Assembly: GCA_026708005.1 (NCBI GenBank)
Contig: JAPOVR010000087.1
Coordinates: 16,989 to 80,988, forward strand
Direction of reading: 5' to 3'
Source: Actinomycetes bacterium
GTDB lineage: Bacteria; Actinomycetota; Thermoleophilia; Gaiellales; Gaiellaceae
Length of the DNA: 64,000 bases
The number at the start of each line of letters is the position of its first letter. The first letter of the stretch is position 1. A program made the translations under genes and the position numbers. Of the stretch, positions 8,487 through 18,451 are shown in pieces. Under the pieces are notes generated by a model. That model searched no databases and was not told where the DNA came from. It worked only from the letters and a program-made list of their open reading frames with translations.

Positions 8487-9587
8487 GTGGGGCTCACGAT
8501 GACAACAGCCGGCGAGTCGCACGGCCCCGCACTGGTCGCGATCGTCTCCGGCATGCCCGCGGGTCTCGTGCTCGACCGAGAGGCGATCGACCACGACCTC
8601 TGGCGGCGGCAGCAGGGGTACGGACGAAGCCCGCGGCAGAAGCTCGAGAGCGACAAGATCGACGTCCTCAGCGGGCTTCGCCACGGCCGAACGCTCGGGA
8701 CACCGCTGGCCCTCGTGGTCTGGAACCGCGACCACAAGAACTGGACCTGGGGCATGAGCCCGTGGCCGCCGACCGGCGAGCCGGAGGGGAAGGGTACGAA
8801 GCCGGTAACCCTGCCCCGCCCAGGCCACGCCGATCTCGCAGGTGTCATGAAGTACGAGCTGCCGGACGTACGGGATGCCCTCGAGCGGGCGAGTGCGCGC
8901 CACACGGCCGCGATCGTCGCCGCTGGCGGCGTTGCCAAGGCGCTCCTGCACGAGATCGACGTCGGGGTCTCGAGCGAGGTTATGGCGGTTGGTGGTGCGT
9001 CGGGCGAGGAGGAGATTCGGGCGGCAATCGACGGGGCACGAAAGGACCGCGATACGCTCGGCGGAGTCGTCGAGGTGCGGGTAAAGGGGGCTCCACCTGG
9101 CCTCGGCTCGTACGCGGCCAAGGATCAGCGCCTCGACGGTCGGCTGGCCTCGGCACTGCTCGGCACGCAGGCGGTGAAGGCCGCCGAGGTGGGCGGCGGG
9201 CTCGCGCTCGCAGAGCTGCGAGGGTCGGAAGCCCACGACGAGATCTTCCGTGACGAGGAGGGGTACTACCGCGAGACAAACCGCGCGGGAGGCATCGAGG
9301 CGGGCATCTCGACCGGCCAGCCCATCGTCGTCCGAGCAGCGATGAAGCCGCTGCCAACGCTGATGCGGCCGCTGCGGTCGGTCGACCTCGAGACGAAGGA
9401 GCCGGCTGCCGCGCTCGTGGAGCGCAGCGACTTCTCCGCCGTGGAGGCGCTCGCGGTCGTCTGTGAGGCGGTGGTCGCGTTCGAGATGGCGGCAGCGGCG
9501 CGCGACAAGTTCGGCGGCGACTCGATCGGTGACCTCCTCGCCGCGCACCGCGCCTACGTCGAGCGCATCGACTGGGCGCCGCGGTAG
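8487..9587 (+). CDS. aroC: Chorismate synthase
   Basis: Converts EPSP to chorismate with reduced FMN. The N terminus carries TTAGESHGPALVAIVSGMPAG. RQQGYGRSPRQ and the Arg/His residues of RASARHTAA are present, and the protein ends with the usual GGDSIGDL block. The start is uncertain: GTG 8487 matches the usual family length (about six residues before TAGESHG) and lies 8 nt after TAGTGT. GTG 8475 (overlapping the aroE stop) and ATG 8499 are alternatives. Length is 366 residues from 8487. Confidence 0.95.
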   Translation: MGLTMTTAGESHGPALVAIVSGMPAGLVLDREAIDHDLWRRQQGYGRSPRQKLESDKIDVLSGLRHGRTLGTPLALVVWNRDHKNWTWGMSPWPPTGEPEGKGTKPVTLPRPGHADLAGVMKYELPDVRDALERASARHTAAIVAAGGVAKALLHEIDVGVSSEVMAVGGASGEEEIRAAIDGARKDRDTLGGVVEVRVKGAPPGLGSYAAKDQRLDGRLASALLGTQAVKAAEVGGGLALAELRGSEAHDEIFRDEEGYYRETNRAGGIEAGISTGQPIVVRAAMKPLPTLMRPLRSVDLETKEPAAALVERSDFSAVEALAVVCEAVVAFEMAAAARDKFGGDSIGDLLAAHRAYVERIDWAPR

Positions 9588-9621
9588 CGGGCGCTCGCAG
9601 CACCGTGGGTTCGCAGGCGTG

Positions 9622-11064
9622 ATGGAGTGGGCCGTCAGCCGGCACGTGGCGCTGACCGGGTTCATGGGCTCGGGGAAGACGACGCTGGGCAGGCGCCTCG
9701 CCGGTGCGCTCGAGCGCCGCTTCGTGGACGTCGACGAGGAGCTTCAGGCCCGGCACGGCCTCTCGATCACCGAGATGTTCGAACGCCACGGGGAGGCGTG
9801 GTTCCGCGAGCGGGAAGCCGACGCCACCACAGAGCTCCTGGCCGACCCTGAGCCCGCCGTGTTCGCCCTCGGCGGCGGTGCGGTCATGGCTCCCGCGATA
9901 CAGGCTGCGCTTCGGCTGCGGGCTGTCACCGCCTACCTGGATGTGCCGGCGGACGAGGCCTGGCGGCGAGTTGCGGGCAGCGGCCGGCCGTTGGCACAGG
10001 ACAAGGCGGCATTCGTACGCCTCTACGAGGAGCGCCTGCCCACCTACCGCGCCTGCGCTGACGTCGTCGGGGATGACCTCGACCCTCTACTGCTCGGCCT
10101 TGGCGGCATCGTCGTCTCGCGCGGCGCACTCGGTGAGCTCCAGACGTATCTGCCACCCGACGGGCCGATCGCGCTGATCGCCGACCACCGCGTTCTCGAG
10201 CTCCACCCGCCTGCTCTTGGCCCGCGGCTCGCGCAGACCCTGACGGTCGCCTCCGGGGAGGAGGCCAAGCGGCCCGAGGTGTGCCACGAGCTTTGGAACG
10301 AGCTGGCAATCGACCGAGCCGGGCTCGTGGTGGGCCTGGGCGGTGGCACCGCAACCGACGTCGCGGGCTTCGTTGCAGCGACATACCTCCGCGGCGTGCG
10401 GTGGGCCGCGGTGCCGTCGACCCTCGTCGGCCAGGTCGATGCGGCGATCGGGGGCAAGACCGGAATCGACTTGGCCAAGGGGAAGAACCTCGTGGGGGCG
10501 TTTCACCTGCCCGCTCGCGTTATCAGCGACCCGGACCTCCTCGCGACGCTTCCCGCCGCCCAGCGCGCGGAGGGAATGGCGGAGGTGGTCAAGACCGGGC
10601 TGCTCGCAGGGCACCCGATCTGGGAGCTCGGCGAGTGCGAGATGGTCAGCGCCGCAGCGGCGTTCAAGGCCGCTGTGTGCATCGCTGACCCGGCCGAGAC
10701 AGGGCGCCGGGCGATCCTCAACCTCGGCCATACCTTCGCTCACGGGCTGGAGGCCGCCGGCGGCTATCGGGGCCCGACGCACGGTGAGGCGGTCTCGCTC
10801 GGCCTCCGCGCAGCCCTGCGCCTGTCGGTCAGGCACCTCGGTCTCGACGCCGACGTGATGCATCAGCTGGACGAGCTGCTGCCGGTCGAGCCCGCCCGGG
10901 TCGATCTCGACGCAGCGTGGCGGGCGATGTCATTCGACAAGAAGGCACGTGACGGGAGGCTGCGGCTCGTGCTGCTGCAGGCGCCCGGCGAGCCCGTCTT
11001 CGGCATCGAGCTTCCAGCCGACGAGGTTCGCGGCGAGCTTGCGCGGCTCGTGGCCTCCGCGTAG
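9622..11064 (+). CDS. aroKB: Bifunctional shikimate kinase / 3-dehydroquinate synthase (AroK-AroB fusion)
   Basis: A 480-residue fusion. Residues 1 to about 165 are shikimate kinase, with the P-loop GFMGSGKTTLG, the shikimate-binding DVDEELQARHG and FALGGGAV. The remainder is 3-dehydroquinate synthase, with the NAD site VVGLGGGTATDVAGF, PSTLVGQVDAAIGGKTG and the Zn ligands in AEVVKTG, LNLGHTFAHG and THGEAVSLG. Both active sites look intact. The AroB part is short, about 310 residues, because its N-terminal Rossmann half is trimmed. ATG 9622 begins the recognisable kinase; GTG 9619 is directly adjacent. Confidence 0.95.
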   Translation: MEWAVSRHVALTGFMGSGKTTLGRRLAGALERRFVDVDEELQARHGLSITEMFERHGEAWFREREADATTELLADPEPAVFALGGGAVMAPAIQAALRLRAVTAYLDVPADEAWRRVAGSGRPLAQDKAAFVRLYEERLPTYRACADVVGDDLDPLLLGLGGIVVSRGALGELQTYLPPDGPIALIADHRVLELHPPALGPRLAQTLTVASGEEAKRPEVCHELWNELAIDRAGLVVGLGGGTATDVAGFVAATYLRGVRWAAVPSTLVGQVDAAIGGKTGIDLAKGKNLVGAFHLPARVISDPDLLATLPAAQRAEGMAEVVKTGLLAGHPIWELGECEMVSAAAAFKAAVCIADPAETGRRAILNLGHTFAHGLEAAGGYRGPTHGEAVSLGLRAALRLSVRHLGLDADVMHQLDELLPVEPARVDLDAAWRAMSFDKKARDGRLRLVLLQAPGEPVFGIELPADEVRGELARLVASA

Positions 11065-12005
11065 AGGCCTGTCCGGTTAGATCAGCCCGGTTGCTCGGTC
11101 CCGTGGTCCGGCCGTCGCCGCGGTGGTTGGTGACCTCGAGGTGTGAGGTGTACGGCTGTCCGGCCTCCGGGGTCGGACGGGTCGGCGCGCGCTCGGCGTC
11201 TCGAGCAGAGGACCTTTGGAGCGCGCTGGCGGTGGCCGAAGAGGCCCGGCTGCTGCGTTTCCGTCGGCCAGGTGGTGCAGAGGGCACGGTTGTTCGAGAG
11301 CGTGCCCGTGGCCGAAGAGGCCCAGCTGCGTGCGTTGAGCAGACAGGGTGGCGAGCCGCTGGGCGCGGGCGGCAGCCGGGAGGAGGGTGGCGGAGCCACT
11401 GATCTCCCCGGCAGCCCGCGAGCGGCCGCGCCAGGCCGGTGGCCGCGAGCCGGCGTCAGCCACCGCAGAGGGCAGCCCGCCCTCCACCCACCACCCGGGG
11501 GAGGGTAGCCCAAGGTGGCGTGCGGCTTTCGCGCGATCTGTCACAAAAGCGTCACGAGACTGTGCCAACTCTGCTCTGTGCCAATTCCGCTCAACTCGAG
11601 AACCGTGCCCCCAGCTGCAGCCTTCATTGCGCCAATCTCACTCGGCCGCGCCGCCCGGTTGGGCGGACACCTTGGGACAACCTGGGGGACAACCTGAGGG
11701 CTGGCTTGATGTCCCGGCTTGACGGTTCAGCTCGAGAACCCGCTCGCAGACCAGGCCGGAGCACACACAGAGGGGCAGCCGCCGCCATGCCTGTGGCTAG
11801 AGCCGCCTTGCAACCAAACAGCGCGGGACGAGCACACCGACGCCCGGTGCTCCTGCTTCAGCCCTCGCGTTGCGGTTCAGGCTCAGCCGGGCCTTCCGCG
11901 CCGAGCAGCCTCGGCACGCGCAGCCTCCAGGGAGACCCGAAGAGGGGCCGCGCTGGGAATCTCGACCCAGAGCGCCGGGTGAACCGGCTCGCGTGGACAC
12001 CCACC
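11065..12005. other. Long spacer between aroKB and aroQ; repeats, no convincing gene
   Basis: About 940 bases. It contains two 16-nt direct copies of GTGGCCGAAGAGGCCC (11230 and 11308), each with a GGCC-N5-GGCC dyad. It also holds one copy of the G-rich intergenic element (11470-11560, minus) and three roughly 11-nt tandem units of the type GGGACAACCTG at about 11664-11697. Open frames crossing it follow the repeat and show no protein family signature. Confidence 0.6.
11470..11560 (-). repeat. Intergenic G-rich element, family A copy 1
   Basis: Read on the minus strand: paired GTGAC motifs, then ACAGATCG, exactly 25 nt, then CTACCCTCCC containing the -10-like TACCCT (11507-11502). A 7-nt gap leads to GTGGTGGGTGG (from 11494), and a GC-rich hairpin follows. 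The same layout occurs at 26841, 32437 and 41919. From the GTG a 12-codon frame (VVGGGRAALCGG) can be read. It points toward the 3' end of aroKB. Confidence 0.75.
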
Positions 12006-12011
12006 TACACT
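12006..12011 (+). promoter_or_regulatory. -10 box (TACACT) of aroQ
   Basis: TACACT, then 9 nt, then GTG 12021. The spacing matches the other leaderless starts and separates aroQ transcriptionally from aroKB. Confidence 0.6.
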
Positions 12012-12020
12012 GCACGCATC

Positions 12021-12446
12021 GTGCAGATCGCGGTCATCAACGGAGTCAACCTGAACGCCCTGGGAGACCGCGATCCCGACATCTACTGCACGATCACCTA
12101 CGGCGAGCTCGAAACACGGGTCTACGAGTGGGCGAGCCACCTTGCCGTGACGGCTCGCTGCTTCCAGACGAACCACGAGGGTCAACTCGTCGACTGGTGC
12201 CACGAGGCCCGCTCATGGGCCGACGGGGTCGTGATCAACCCCGGCGCCTGGACGCACTACAGCTACGCGATCCGCGACGCGCTCGAGCTTTTCACCGTGC
12301 CCATTGTCGAGGTGCACCTCTCCGACATCACGGCCCGCGAGGAGTTTCGGAGGCAGTCGGTGATCGCTGATCTCGCTGCGGCGCGAATCGTCGGCCAGGG
12401 CGCAGACGGCTACCGCCAGGCGCTCGAGTTCCTCACATCACGCTGA
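12021..12446 (+). CDS. aroQ: 3-dehydroquinate dehydratase, type II
   Basis: Trans-dehydration of 3-dehydroquinate in the shikimate pathway, by a dodecameric flavodoxin-like enzyme. The 141-residue protein shows INGVNLNALGDRDPDIY with the flexible-loop Arg and Tyr, FQTNHEGQ, the catalytic His region INPGAWTHYSYAIRD, and VEVHLSDITAREEFR. INPGAYTHTS is more usual, so Trp and Tyr substitutions are present near the site. GTG 12021 is set by the promoter; longer in-frame starts run into repeat sequence. Its stop overlaps the next gene as TGATG. Confidence 0.94.
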   Translation: MQIAVINGVNLNALGDRDPDIYCTITYGELETRVYEWASHLAVTARCFQTNHEGQLVDWCHEARSWADGVVINPGAWTHYSYAIRDALELFTVPIVEVHLSDITAREEFRRQSVIADLAAARIVGQGADGYRQALEFLTSR

Positions 12447-13504
12447 TGACCTCGCGGGTAGGGCGCCTCCGAGCCGAGCTTGAGGCACTGCCTGCGGCGG
12501 CGTTTCTTGTCACCACTCCGGTCAACGTCCACTACCTGACCGGCCTCATCAGCTCGAACGCCGCGCTGCTCGTGACGGCGGAGGAGCTGCTGCTCTTCAC
12601 CGATGGCCGCTATGTGGAGGCGGCCGGTCGGCTCGAAGGCCTCACCGTGGTGCCGGTGGAGCGCAGTCTGTCGCTCGAGCTCGGGAGTCGGCTGCACCAG
12701 CTCACCCCGGGCCCGGTTGCCTTTGAGTCGAGCCGCATGACGGTCGCCGACCACGGGCGCGTCGCCCGCAGTGGCGTCGTGCTCACCTCCGTCGAGCGGG
12801 CGGTCGAGCGGCTGCGCGAGGTCAAGGAGCCGGACGAGCTGACGGCCATCCGACGATCGGCTGCGCTCTTGACCACGGCGTTCGAGCGGCTGACCCAGGA
12901 GCAGGTCGTCGGCCGGACCGAGGTCGAGCTCGCGCGCTGGCTTGCGAGGACGCTGACCGATGAGCTCGGCGCGCAGGGGCTGGCCTTCGAGCCCATTGTC
13001 GCCTCTGGGCCCAATACTGCGCTGCCACACCACCATGCAGGCGACCGGGTCATCGCGGCCGACGAGCTGCTGCTCGTGGACGCGGGTTGCGTCGTCGATG
13101 GCTATAGCTCCGACTGCACTCGCACGTTCGCAACGGGCACGCTCGACGACGAGCTGCGCCAGATGTACGACGCCTGCCAACGGGTCCAGGCCGCATCCGT
13201 CCAGCGCGTGCGCGCGGGTGTGCTCGGCTGCGATCTGGATCGCGAGCACCGGGAGGTGCTGTCAGACGCGGGCTACGAGGCGCTCCACAGCCTCGGCCAC
13301 GGCGTCGGGCTAGAGGTACATGAGGGCCCGCGCCTCGCAAAGACGGTGGAGGATGCCCTCCGCATCGGCTGCGTCGTGACCGTTGAGCCGGGTATCTACG
13401 CCAGCGGGAAAGGCGGCGTACGGATCGAGGATCTCGTGGCCGTCACCGCAGATGGCGCCGAGATCCTCACCCTTCTGCCGCGCAATCTCGCCGTGCTCGA
13501 GTAG
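12446..13504 (+). CDS. M24 family Xaa-Pro peptidase
   Basis: A pita-bread metallopeptidase of 352 residues, probably an aminopeptidase P or prolidase (PepP/PepQ). The N-terminal creatinase-like domain is followed by the catalytic domain with all five metal ligands: LLVDAG, SSDCTRTF, HSLGHGVGLEVHE, VTVEPGIY and RIEDLV. It overlaps aroQ by 1 nt and lies upstream of efp, as in many Gram-positive genomes (aroQ-pepQ-efp). Substrate preference cannot be read from sequence. Confidence 0.92.
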   Translation: MTSRVGRLRAELEALPAAAFLVTTPVNVHYLTGLISSNAALLVTAEELLLFTDGRYVEAAGRLEGLTVVPVERSLSLELGSRLHQLTPGPVAFESSRMTVADHGRVARSGVVLTSVERAVERLREVKEPDELTAIRRSAALLTTAFERLTQEQVVGRTEVELARWLARTLTDELGAQGLAFEPIVASGPNTALPHHHAGDRVIAADELLLVDAGCVVDGYSSDCTRTFATGTLDDELRQMYDACQRVQAASVQRVRAGVLGCDLDREHREVLSDAGYEALHSLGHGVGLEVHEGPRLAKTVEDALRIGCVVTVEPGIYASGKGGVRIEDLVAVTADGAEILTLLPRNLAVLE

Positions 13505-13540
13505 CGGCGGCCCGACGGGCTCAGGGGCCGCCCGGGCGTC

Positions 13541-13546
13541 TACACT
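13541..13546 (+). promoter_or_regulatory. -10 box (TACACT) of efp
   Basis: TACACT is 9 nt before ATG 13556. No Shine-Dalgarno is visible, so this is probably a leaderless start for efp and the acc genes. Confidence 0.6.
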
Positions 13547-13555
13547 CAGACCGCG

Positions 13556-14122
13556 ATGGCCGAGATCATCAACACGAACCAGTTTCGGAACGGCATGCAC
13601 ATCGGGCTCGACGGGGGCGTGTGGAGAATCGTCTCCTTCCAGCACGTGAAACCCGGAAAGGGCGGGGCCTTCGTGCGCACCAAGCTCAAGAATCTCGAGA
13701 GCGGGTCGCTCGTTGACAAGACCTTTCGGGCAGGCGAGAAGATGCCGCGTGTCCACACCGAGACGAAGAACGTCCAGTACCTCTATGACCAGGGTGACGA
13801 GGTCGTCTTCATGGATCAGGAGACCTACGACCAGTTCCCGCTTCGCCGGGATGATGTCGAGGAGGAGCTCGCGTTCCTGTTGCCGTCGGCGATCGTTCAG
13901 CTGCTCACCGTTGATGGCCGCCCGGCCGGGATCCAGCTACCGACAACCGTCAAGCTTGTCGTTGCCGAGACAGAGCCGGGAGTCAAGGGCGATACGGTCT
14001 CGAACGTCACGAAGCCGGCGACGCTCGAGACGGGCGCGGTTGTTCAGGTCCCGCTCTTCGTGAACACTGGCGACCGCATTAAGGTCGACACCCGCGAGTA
14101 CCGCTACACGTCCCGCGCGTAG
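13556..14122 (+). CDS. efp: Elongation factor P
   Basis: Relieves ribosome stalling at polyproline. The 188-residue protein has the KOW-like N domain with the tip loop HVKPGKGGAF, whose Lys is the residue modified in many bacteria, followed by two OB domains (VPLFVNTGDRIKVDTREYRY at the end). No epmA-type modification gene is in the window. It is the first gene of the efp-accB-accC-nusB cluster. Confidence 0.97.
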   Translation: MAEIINTNQFRNGMHIGLDGGVWRIVSFQHVKPGKGGAFVRTKLKNLESGSLVDKTFRAGEKMPRVHTETKNVQYLYDQGDEVVFMDQETYDQFPLRRDDVEEELAFLLPSAIVQLLTVDGRPAGIQLPTTVKLVVAETEPGVKGDTVSNVTKPATLETGAVVQVPLFVNTGDRIKVDTREYRYTSRA

Positions 14123-14138
14123 CGCTCCCGCGAGCACC

Positions 14139-15959
14139 ATGCCAGCTCTCGTCGATACGACCATTCGACTTCTCTCCCAGGATCCCCTCGCAGGCTCGGT
14201 GGGAAGCGCCCGCGTACTCGAGCTTGCCGAGACCCTCGACCTCGCCGGTTTCGAGACGCTCGAGGTGTCCGGGGGTGGGTGCTTCGAAGAGCTTGTACGG
14301 CGCGGCGTCGAGAGCCCCTGGGAACGCATTCGGGCGCTCAAGGCGCGCTGTCACACTCCCCTTGGTATTGCGCTTCGCGGCCGTTTCCTCGTCGGCACGC
14401 GCCCGGTGTCAGGCGACCTCGTCCGACGCTTCGTTGCGAGCGCGGCCGAGAGCGGGGTTGACGTGTTCCGCATTCACGACCCGCTCAACGACCCGGCCAA
14501 TCTTCGGGAGGCAGCCGAGGCGGTGACGAGCGCCGGGAAGGAGCTCGTCGTTGGGCTGCTCCACGACCCAATCCGCGCCGGCGACCTTGGCGAGTTGCTC
14601 TCGCGAGCCGGCGAGCTCGCCGAGCTTGGTGTATCGAAGGTGGTCGTCGACGACCCGGCCGGCTCGCTTGCCGCTGCCCGCATCCGCGAGGCAGTCGAGC
14701 GGGTGCGCGACGTGTCGGGGCTCCCGGTCGGCCTCCACTCGCAGGGTGCGGCGGGGCGCGCTCTTGCCGCATCGATCGAGGCGGGACGGGGCGGTGCATC
14801 GCCGATCGGTGCCGCGCTCTATCCGGTCGCGGTTGCCCTGTACCGACCCTCCGCGGAGGCGTTGGCCGAGACGTTCGCGAGCCTTGGGATGGAGACCGGT
14901 ATCGACGTCGAGGCGCTCTGGCACGCCGACAGCCTCGTGGCCGAGGCGCTGGACGAGGCTCCGACGCTCGGCCTCTCGCCGGGTCTGGCTTCCCATGCGG
15001 CCCGGCGGGGCGTGCCGATCGGTGTCGTCGCCGATCTAGCTGCAGCGCTTCACGCTCAGGGCCGCGGCGACCGCCTCAACGAGGTGCTCGACGAGCTCGT
15101 CGCCGTGCGCGAAGCGGCGGGCTGGCCGCCGCTCGTGGCGCCGATTGGCCAGATCCTCGCATCGCAAGCGCTGCTCCACGTGCTCTCGGCGCAGCGGTGG
15201 AGCGCACTGGTGGACGACCTGCCGGCGCTGCTCCAAGGCCGGTACGGGCGGATGCCCGGCGAGGTACTGCCTGAAGCGCTCAGGGCGGTTGAGCTTCGGG
15301 GCGAGGCAGCCCAGCCAGATCAGCCCAGCGCTCTCGACGAGCTCCGCGATCAGGCCGGCGAGATTGCATCGAGCGAAGAGGAGCTGTTGCTGCTCGCCCT
15401 GTTCGGAGAACACGCCGAACAGCTGCTTCGCAACATGCGCGCGCGCACGGCCAGCAAGCCCGTGGCTGCCGACACGGCCGGCCCAGCCGACACGGCCGCC
15501 CGCGTCCGAGAGCTCGTCGAGATCGTGGAGCAGTCAGGGATGGACGAGGTGACAGTCGAGGAAGGTGACGTGCGGGTAACCGTGCGGCGCGGAGTTGTCG
15601 AGGAGGAGAGCCAACCGCGGCCAGGCAAGCTGCCCTTTCCTGCCGCCGAGCCCGACCAAACCGCGCCCGCGCTCGAGCCGAGCCCTGCTCTGGCCGCGAT
15701 GCAGGTGCAGTCGCCGATGGTCGGCACGTTCTACCGCGGCCCCGAGCCGGGCGCCTCCCCGTTCGTGGACGTCGGCGACACCGTCGCCCCAGGCCAGACG
15801 CTCTGCATCCTCGAGGCCATGAAGCTCATGAACGAGATCAAGGCCGAGCATGAGGGGATCGTGCGACGCATCTGTGTCGAGAACGAGGCGCCTGTCGAGT
15901 ATGGGCAGGTGCTGTTCGAGCTCGAAGTGCTCAACGGCCGCCCGTTGGATGCGCTCTGA
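14139..15959 (+). CDS. accB: Biotin carboxyl carrier protein fused to a degenerate OadA/PycB-type carboxyltransferase domain
   Basis: 606 residues. Residues 1 to about 430 align with the TIM barrel and PYC/OADA region of oxaloacetate decarboxylase alpha or pyruvate carboxylase B (SPWERIRALK, ESGVDVFRIHDPLND, LLLLALFGEHA). Residues about 452-606 are a complete AccB: the N-terminal VRELVEIVEQSGMDEVTVEEG, a Pro/Ala linker, and the biotinyl domain with Lys562 in EAMKLMNE. The barrel has lost key residues: the carbamylated Lys is Asp171 (VVDDPAG for KDMAG), and HxHDTSG reads HSQGAAG (His200 kept, second His lost). It is therefore probably a biotin carrier for AccC with a structural barrel. It lies 16 nt after efp. 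Confidence 0.9.
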   Translation: MPALVDTTIRLLSQDPLAGSVGSARVLELAETLDLAGFETLEVSGGGCFEELVRRGVESPWERIRALKARCHTPLGIALRGRFLVGTRPVSGDLVRRFVASAAESGVDVFRIHDPLNDPANLREAAEAVTSAGKELVVGLLHDPIRAGDLGELLSRAGELAELGVSKVVVDDPAGSLAAARIREAVERVRDVSGLPVGLHSQGAAGRALAASIEAGRGGASPIGAALYPVAVALYRPSAEALAETFASLGMETGIDVEALWHADSLVAEALDEAPTLGLSPGLASHAARRGVPIGVVADLAAALHAQGRGDRLNEVLDELVAVREAAGWPPLVAPIGQILASQALLHVLSAQRWSALVDDLPALLQGRYGRMPGEVLPEALRAVELRGEAAQPDQPSALDELRDQAGEIASSEEELLLLALFGEHAEQLLRNMRARTASKPVAADTAGPADTAARVRELVEIVEQSGMDEVTVEEGDVRVTVRRGVVEEESQPRPGKLPFPAAEPDQTAPALEPSPALAAMQVQSPMVGTFYRGPEPGASPFVDVGDTVAPGQTLCILEAMKLMNEIKAEHEGIVRRICVENEAPVEYGQVLFELEVLNGRPLDAL

Positions 15960-16352
15960 TGCCACCGGTCGCCAGCGCCGGGCTCTTGCCTCGGCTGCGG
16001 CTCAGCGGATGCCCGCCTGCGCCCCGCTGGGCTCTCGGTGGGGTGGGCAGGGCGCGTTCCCCGCACCCTGCTCCTGTCCGGAAGGGACGCGTCCACGATG
16101 GCCAGGGGCTTCGGGGCCGGCCGCGTGCCTCCCTCCGGCTTCAACGGTAGAAGGCAAATGCGCGCGCGTGGTGCGCTGGGTGTGCAGTAAGACATACGAG
16201 CCGATGCCAAGATCGCGCAATGCCGAGCGCTCGACGGCGCCCAGCCCGGAATCGCCGGCCGCCCGCAACGCGGAGCGGCCAGCGCCGAGCCGAGCATGCC
16301 CCTCCGACGAGAGCGTGCCCGCGATGGGCGGCTTGCGTGGTGCCGTGGGGAG
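15960..16352. other. Spacer between accB and accC; nothing recognised
   Basis: 393 bases with no supported gene. It is GC-rich with imperfect internal repeats (two CGGAGCG/CCGAGCG-containing units near 16205-16295). No clear -10 hexamer precedes accC, which carries a GGGGAG Shine-Dalgarno-like run directly upstream, so accC may be co-transcribed with accB. Confidence 0.5.
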
Positions 16353-17704
<1,352 letters not shown>

Positions 17705-17708
<4 letters not shown>

Positions 17709-18076
17709 TCTCCCGGAAGGCGGCACGCCGAGCTGCCCTGATCGTGCTCTACCAGTGGGATCTGACGCGGCAGCCGGTCACGTCGCTCTACGACGGCGAG
17801 CTCGACCCCTATGCCCTCGGCCTCGCCCATGACGTCATCGAGCAGGCAAAGGCGCTCGACGAGCGCATCACCGCGCTGTCCGATGAGTGGCCGGCATACC
17901 GTCTCGGTCACGTCGAACGGGCCGTGCTTCGAATCGCTCTCGTCGAGCTCGACCGCGGCGAGATACCTGTGGAGGTCGCAATCAGCGAGGCCGTCGCCCT
18001 TGCGAAGCGCTTCGCCTCCGAGGACGCAGCCCGGCTCGTCAACGGCATCCTCGGGCACGTGGCGCGCGCACAGTGA
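17705..18076 (+). CDS. nusB: Transcription antitermination factor NusB
   Basis: Binds boxA RNA with S10 during rRNA antitermination. The all-helical 123-residue protein shows the usual RKAARRAALIVLYQWD start and the conserved ISEAVALAKRFASEDAARLV block near its end. It starts inside the accC stop (ATGA), so it is translationally coupled to accC. Confidence 0.96.
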
Positions 18077-18235
18077 GTGCCGCTGGCCCAGCGGATGCCT
18101 GACCGACGACCCCACCAGCCAGCTGGAGGGAGCTCGTTGCAGAGCACGACGGCACTGCCGGGAGCGCGGCCACATCCCGTTGCTGATTCGACGGGTGCCC
18201 GCAGGGCGGCGTGTGCCCTCCTTCGGGAATCGCGA

Positions 18236-18241
18236 TAGGGT
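18236..18241 (+). promoter_or_regulatory. -10 box (TAGGGT) of the coiled-coil gene
   Basis: TAGGGT sits 6 nt before GTG 18248, giving a leaderless start for the small gene and the following ispA-like gene. Confidence 0.55.
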
Positions 18242-18247
18242 TGCAGC

Positions 18248-18451
18248 GTGGAGGCCAACCTTGCCGGCATCGAGCGGGTTCGAGAGCTCCTCGACCGTCT
18301 CGAGCAGGCTCGAGCGCGGCTGGAAGAGGTTGACGGCGACGAAGCGGTCGATGTCCTACGAGACCTGGCGGAGCTCGCGAAGGAAGTTCAGGCTGAGATC
18401 GATCGGGCCCGCCGCGACGAGCCAGAGTCGATGCCGCATGCAGGCGGCTGA
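18248..18451 (+). CDS. Small coiled-coil protein in the xseB position
   Basis: 67 residues, almost wholly charged helix (LLDRLEQARARLEEVDGDEA...), between nusB and a polyprenyl synthase. In Bacillus and relatives this position holds the exonuclease VII small subunit XseB, of similar size. The XseB signature (LEEIV, then a Gly turn) is not clear and no xseA is in the window, so the identity is unproven. Leaderless GTG start; its 3' end overlaps the next gene by 14 nt, indicating coupling. Confidence 0.6.
   Translation: MEANLAGIERVRELLDRLEQARARLEEVDGDEAVDVLRDLAELAKEVQAEIDRARRDEPESMPHAGG

Noticed and set aside
7761..9665. 634-residue minus-strand open frame across aroE and aroC
   Set aside because: Lies wholly opposite two confirmed genes and has Arg/Pro/Ala-rich nonsense composition.
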